From Owenia fusiformis (lineage: Eukaryota; Annelida; Polychaeta; Sabellida; Oweniidae), in NCBI GenBank assembly GCA_903813345.2, contig CAIIXF020000008.1:9265278-9329277 (forward strand): a stretch of 64,000 bases of DNA. Direction: 5' to 3'. Below, piece by piece: positions 61,301 to 64,000 of this stretch (its first letter is position 1; each line of letters opens with the position of its first letter). Position numbers and translations under genes: made by a program. Under the pieces are notes generated by a model. It had not been told where the DNA came from. It saw nothing but the letters and a program-made list of their open reading frames with translations, and ran no database searches.

Positions 61301-63295
61301 CAATAGGAGCATCCTAGATGTCCCAAGAATCAGGGAGAAGTCTACAAATAGATCAGCTCTCCCTTACATTAGATCTATAGCAGAATTATCAAATGGTGAA
61401 CATGTTACTTGTGGGACAGATGCTGGATATAGTCATAAAGCCTTGCTGTATGATGATCAATGGAATGCAGAACAGATACTGGTGGCAGATAAAGCAATGT
61501 GTGTTGCACCTAATGCAGATATTGTGACTGCATCATGTCAAACTTCTGGAAGAGTGATGTTGTTTGACATCAAAGGAGTAAATACTAGAGACAAAATAAA
61601 TAAAACATTACCAACAATAGCTGATCCTGTAGCAATAGCATTCAATCAACAGCAAGAGCTTGTCATTGCAAATGGTGATAAGAAAACAATATCGCATGTT
61701 AATATCACTACAGGAAAAGTAGTAGATACAACTCCTTGTGGAATGTTTAAATTATCATACAGCATTGCTGTAACCAACCAGAACAATATCCTAATTGCAG
61801 ACTGGGGAGATGAATCAGTGAAAACCATCAATAGGCAGGGGGACTTACTAGCCTGCTATAAAGGGGATGGTGACTATACTCTTAAAAGCCCTAGAAGTGT
61901 GTGTGTAGACAGTGCTGGAAATATCATCATAGCTGACTATGGAAAACACCACATTCAGCTTCTCTCCCCTGAAGGCAACTTCAAGAAAATCTTAATGAAC
62001 CAAAGTGATGGATTAGAGAACCCAACTGCAGTAGCTATCAATAGACAGGGGGACATTTTAATTGGTACACTATCCAGGCTACATGAAGTGACATATATGG
62101 CCTAAATTGTATACTATGGCTTGATGAGTATAACTACTACCAAGTGCTTAACAATCACTGTCATTATTCCACCACTGTTGTCAGTATTCCACATAAAAGC
62201 GATGTAAGTTTCAATGTCCCTATTCAATTCCATTTCATTTGATTTACCCCAATAGGAGGCACTTTAGCCGGGATAATAACAAAGGGATTTTTCTAGATAT
62301 GCAGGGTTTATCCCAAGGGAATAACTGTATACAAAACTGACCATACATGTACATAACAGATGTTCTATCTTCCATGGTTTCAAAAGGACAAGTCTCGGTT
62401 TAGAGAACAGTCTCCTGGGCTAATAATTTTTTATGAAAAATATAGAAATATCACCCGAATTAAATTTTGGATATTCAAAAGAGGACATCTCAATTTAATG
62501 AGTTAATGAAAACACAGAATGAAATCCTATGCTAAGGGCTGATGTGAAAAAAAGTCAGTCCATCCCAGTGGCAGGCCATCCAACTGTCCCGCAGTTTGCG
62601 TATTTGTCACGCATTTGCTGGCAAATTTGAAGTCACACCAGTTATTTTGATGTGACAGAATATGTCACACAAATACGCATTTTACCTGATTATTGTCAAG
62701 CAAAAATATTTCTGTAGAAAAACTTCAAAAAAGTGATTGCTGATATGCTGAAAGCTGGCGTGACTTCAATTTCCTCAGCAAATGCATGACAAATACGCAA
62801 ATTGCGGCCTGAATCAGTGTATCTTAATTTTACTCCCAAGATAATCTTGAACTGAAATTAACCTACAAATGCGTAACAATTTTTATAAAACCCTAACATT
62901 GAATACCGATCACAAAATTAGTAGTTTATAAAAACATATTGCCTCTTATTGGGAGTGGCATAAAAATTATTTTACAAAACAAATAATTCATAGAAGTCTT
63001 AACTTACATGTAACATTTAGATGATTTTATTTGTGAGTAGATTGAATTGGTGCAATTACCTGACAATTAAGCCTCTGAAGGGTGATTTTCTTTCTATCAT
63101 ACAGAAATACAATGCCTATATTGCTACCAAGGGCAATATATTCTGCATCAGCATCTATACACAGGAGCTGTATGTCAGTGGTGAACAATCCCTTCTGAGC
63201 TTTATGAGGCAAGAGGTGAAGGAGATGACTGAGAGGGCTGAACTCCTGAAGGAGACCCGGCTTGTGGTGACCTGCTTCATGTCTTCTAGGAGCAG
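49346..63295 (-). CDS. TECPR2: Tectonin beta-propeller repeat protein 2 (N-terminus incomplete)
   Basis: Thirteen exons, 5' to 3': 63295-63060, 57334-57206, 56915-56623, 56260-55812, 55553-53775, 53464-53371, 53192-52977, 52688-52553, 52015-51508, 51061-50874, 50473-50383, 50063-49914, 49497-49346; about 1472 codons open in frame (human 1411). Residues 1-368 resemble the TECPR2 WD40 propeller (YIALGSNIGIVFLYDRKK, LVAAGTTRGSVRIFQL, WSVNGMKLFSGD, YAARPGFRIWKANIEGQVQA). About 369-930 is disordered, Ser/Thr/Glu-rich. Tectonin repeats then follow to the end (LWCLTASGDVYLRTGM, VWGVDNSGMVYQRIG, VWALNDDGEILCRYGI). The chain ends DGDWELL, a W-x-x-L LC3-interacting motif at the extreme C-terminus, where human TECPR2 has its own. 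Role known for the family: autophagosome/ER-exit and lysosome targeting. No Met was found in the first exon; an upstream start exon is missing. Confidence 0.92.
52326..52400. repeat. Hairpin repeat in a TECPR2 intron
   Basis: GGTTACAGGGTTTATCACTG and the inverted AGATAAACCCTGTATTGG-like arm enclose a short loop. Lies between exons 52688-52553 and 52015-51508. Confidence 0.6.
57687..59557. mobile_element. 1.87-kb element with long terminal inverted repeats in a TECPR2 intron
   Basis: The left end, CACCCTACACATAGAGCGC, continues to GACTATCTGGCTATTTC. The right end is its inverted copy (GAAATAGCCAGATAGTC to GCGCTCTATGTGTAGGGTG), about 68 bases with a few mismatches. Flanked by TAATA (57682-57686 and 59558-59562), which could also be read as a TA duplication. 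The interior has no recognisable transposase; the longest ORFs are under 100 codons. Non-autonomous DNA transposon. Confidence 0.85.
59563..60580. other. TECPR2 intron sequence upstream of the CARD-NHL gene
   Basis: AT-rich with no clear coding sequence. Must contain the promoter and an untranslated first exon of the CARD-NHL gene, since an acceptor (ATTTACAG at 60583-60590) precedes its ATG; neither could be placed. Confidence 0.4.
60594..62105 (+). CDS. CARD plus NHL-type beta-propeller protein nested in a TECPR2 intron
   Basis: A single coding exon of 503 residues. The ATG at 60594 is chosen because it follows a splice acceptor (TTTACAG, 60584-60590) and reads MATKYVKEDGPLTDVHKR; the in-frame ATG at 60579 lies in the presumed intron. 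Residues about 14-98 fit a caspase-recruitment domain: LQKCQYDIVPNLEVRDIIAV, then ILTSSMIEEVEAKETGSGRC, then KAFNSFVDALKEHYDFLATM. A helical or flexible linker follows (99-255). About 260-503 is a blade-repeat propeller of NHL/TRIM type with PVAIAFNQQQELVIAN, YSIAVTNQNNILIADWG, PRSVCVDSAGNIIIADYGKH and PTAVAINRQGDILIG. No RING or B-box. Inferred role: death-fold adaptor or sensor in innate immunity or cell-death signalling. It lies wholly within a TECPR2 intron on the opposite strand. Confidence 0.88.
   Translation: MATKYVKEDGPLTDVHKRTLQKCQYDIVPNLEVRDIIAVCHRDEILTSSMIEEVEAKETGSGRCRAFLQKLEAPSIKAFNSFVDALKEHYDFLATMIKMRLSEEALVQASINLDLAYDIAPIDIETLVPEEFEHTRAILKKIGVMTKHLMVRYNVESEAINEDKEDLNLTKITEGLKINTKSQANQMPPPSIHQIQFSPDREGGASASMDMTLLLGAPKQWIERFPVSSSQIISSVNRSILDVPRIREKSTNRSALPYIRSIAELSNGEHVTCGTDAGYSHKALLYDDQWNAEQILVADKAMCVAPNADIVTASCQTSGRVMLFDIKGVNTRDKINKTLPTIADPVAIAFNQQQELVIANGDKKTISHVNITTGKVVDTTPCGMFKLSYSIAVTNQNNILIADWGDESVKTINRQGDLLACYKGDGDYTLKSPRSVCVDSAGNIIIADYGKHHIQLLSPEGNFKKILMNQSDGLENPTAVAINRQGDILIGTLSRLHEVTYMA
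62106..63059. other. TECPR2 intron downstream of the CARD-NHL gene
   Basis: No coding sequence. Holds the 3' UTR of the CARD-NHL gene (no perfect AATAAA found near the stop) and one hairpin repeat at 62590-62808. Confidence 0.45.
62590..62808. repeat. Hairpin MITE
   Basis: Arms of about 52 bases: CGCAGTTTGCGTATTTGTCA at the left and TGACAAATACGCAAATTGCG at the right, continuing inward with GAAGTCACACCAG / CTGGCGTGACTTC. Confidence 0.8.
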
Positions 63296-64000
63296 CTGAA
63301 ATAACATTAGATTAAGTTTTGGATCGATGGGTTGTTTACAATGAAGACAATGATATGTGAAACAAGAGCAAACATGCATCAGCTCTGAATTGCTGTTGAC
63401 TGTATCCAGAAGAGATGCCTTGTTCAAGGTAGAACTTCACTGTTGATCAACTTTTTTTCGACAATTCAGATTTTATTGAAAAGAATTTATGTGAAAGATA
63501 TACTGATGTGAAAATCAGAAAGATTGACTGTTTGGTTATTTCTAGAAAAAAATGCATAATTGATTCAGATTCTCTTTAAAAAATTGTGATCATTCTATGG
63601 GAAACCCAAATTATTTAAAGGGACATTCCTTGCCAGACCATCTCTCTCCTAATTTGGTAGCTATAACCATTATACTTTCCATGTTTAGTAAAACAAGGGA
63701 AAATATTTTGATATGGTCAATATTGATCACTTAAAAATGTAGTGCTCAATTCCAGTAGGCTGCCATCTTTTACATTTTGAATGATCAATATTGATCAATA
63801 TTATTAAAACATTTTCTCATGATTTGCTAAATATGGAAAGCATATGATTATAGGTACCATATCAGAATAGAAATGATCTGGCTAGGAATGTCCCTTAAAA
63901 ATATTTATGAAAATTCACCATCCGGATCTTGAGAAAAAAAACATTGATATCATGAATCAGTGTGAAATATTATTATTCCATTGTACCTGTATATAATACT
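63296..64000. other. Upstream side of the first visible TECPR2 exon
   Basis: Expected to include an intron and perhaps the start-codon exon of TECPR2, but no convincing ATG exon with a donor was found on the minus strand. Contains the MITE at 63616-63897. Confidence 0.4.
63616..63897. repeat. MITE with AGGGACATTCC terminal inverted repeats
   Basis: Left AAGGGACATTCCTTGCCAGA, right TCTGGCTAGGAATGTCCCTT; about 280 bases. Inner inverted segments (TGGTCAATATTGATCA) also pair. Flanks read TTTAA and TTAAAA, so a TTAA or TA target is possible. Confidence 0.75.

Overview
The window is animal nuclear DNA: AT-rich, with short GT-AG exons, long introns and many small transposon remnants. The gene content (a CYP2-clan P450, the Golgi golgin GCC1, the ribosome-biogenesis factor ESF1, the autophagy protein TECPR2, a CARD plus NHL protein, and secreted Cys-rich plus von Willebrand A proteins) fits a marine invertebrate, most likely a lophotrochozoan such as a mollusc or brachiopod. 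The species cannot be fixed from sequence alone. I assembled exon models by hand from splice signals, frame continuity and resemblance to family members recalled from memory. No search was run.

Layout. 0.5-17.0 kb (+): a tandem array of three paralogous genes A, B and C, each encoding a six-cysteine domain followed by a VWA domain with a complete metal-ion site. Intron phases match, and the 218/126-base VWA exons recur almost exactly. Gene B is broken by a 4.23-kb foldback transposon inside its third coding exon. 18.7-23.0 kb (+): a complete seven-exon cytochrome P450. 25.3-38.0 kb (-): GCC1, with a 5'-truncated LINE in one intron and an 85-bp tandem array grown out of the end of its coding sequence. 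38.6-48.3 kb (+): ESF1, head-to-head with GCC1 across a promoter-like interval. 49.3-63.3 kb (-): TECPR2, lacking only its extreme N-terminus. Inside its first visible intron, on the opposite strand, lies a complete CARD-NHL gene (60.6-62.1 kb).

The three housekeeping genes (GCC1, ESF1, TECPR2) act in unrelated compartments: trans-Golgi, nucleolus and autophagosome/ER exit sites. I see no operon-like logic. The likely biological novelties are the VWA cluster with its transposon-disrupted member, the nested CARD-NHL gene, and the rich set of non-autonomous elements. Several of these elements have clear terminal inverted repeats and target duplications, and one family is present about seven times in this window.

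Limits: 5' exons of gene C and of TECPR2 were not found. Transcription starts are inferred only from TATA-like, ETS-like or splice signals. Transposon superfamily names rest on target-duplication length and terminal motifs, not on transposase homology.
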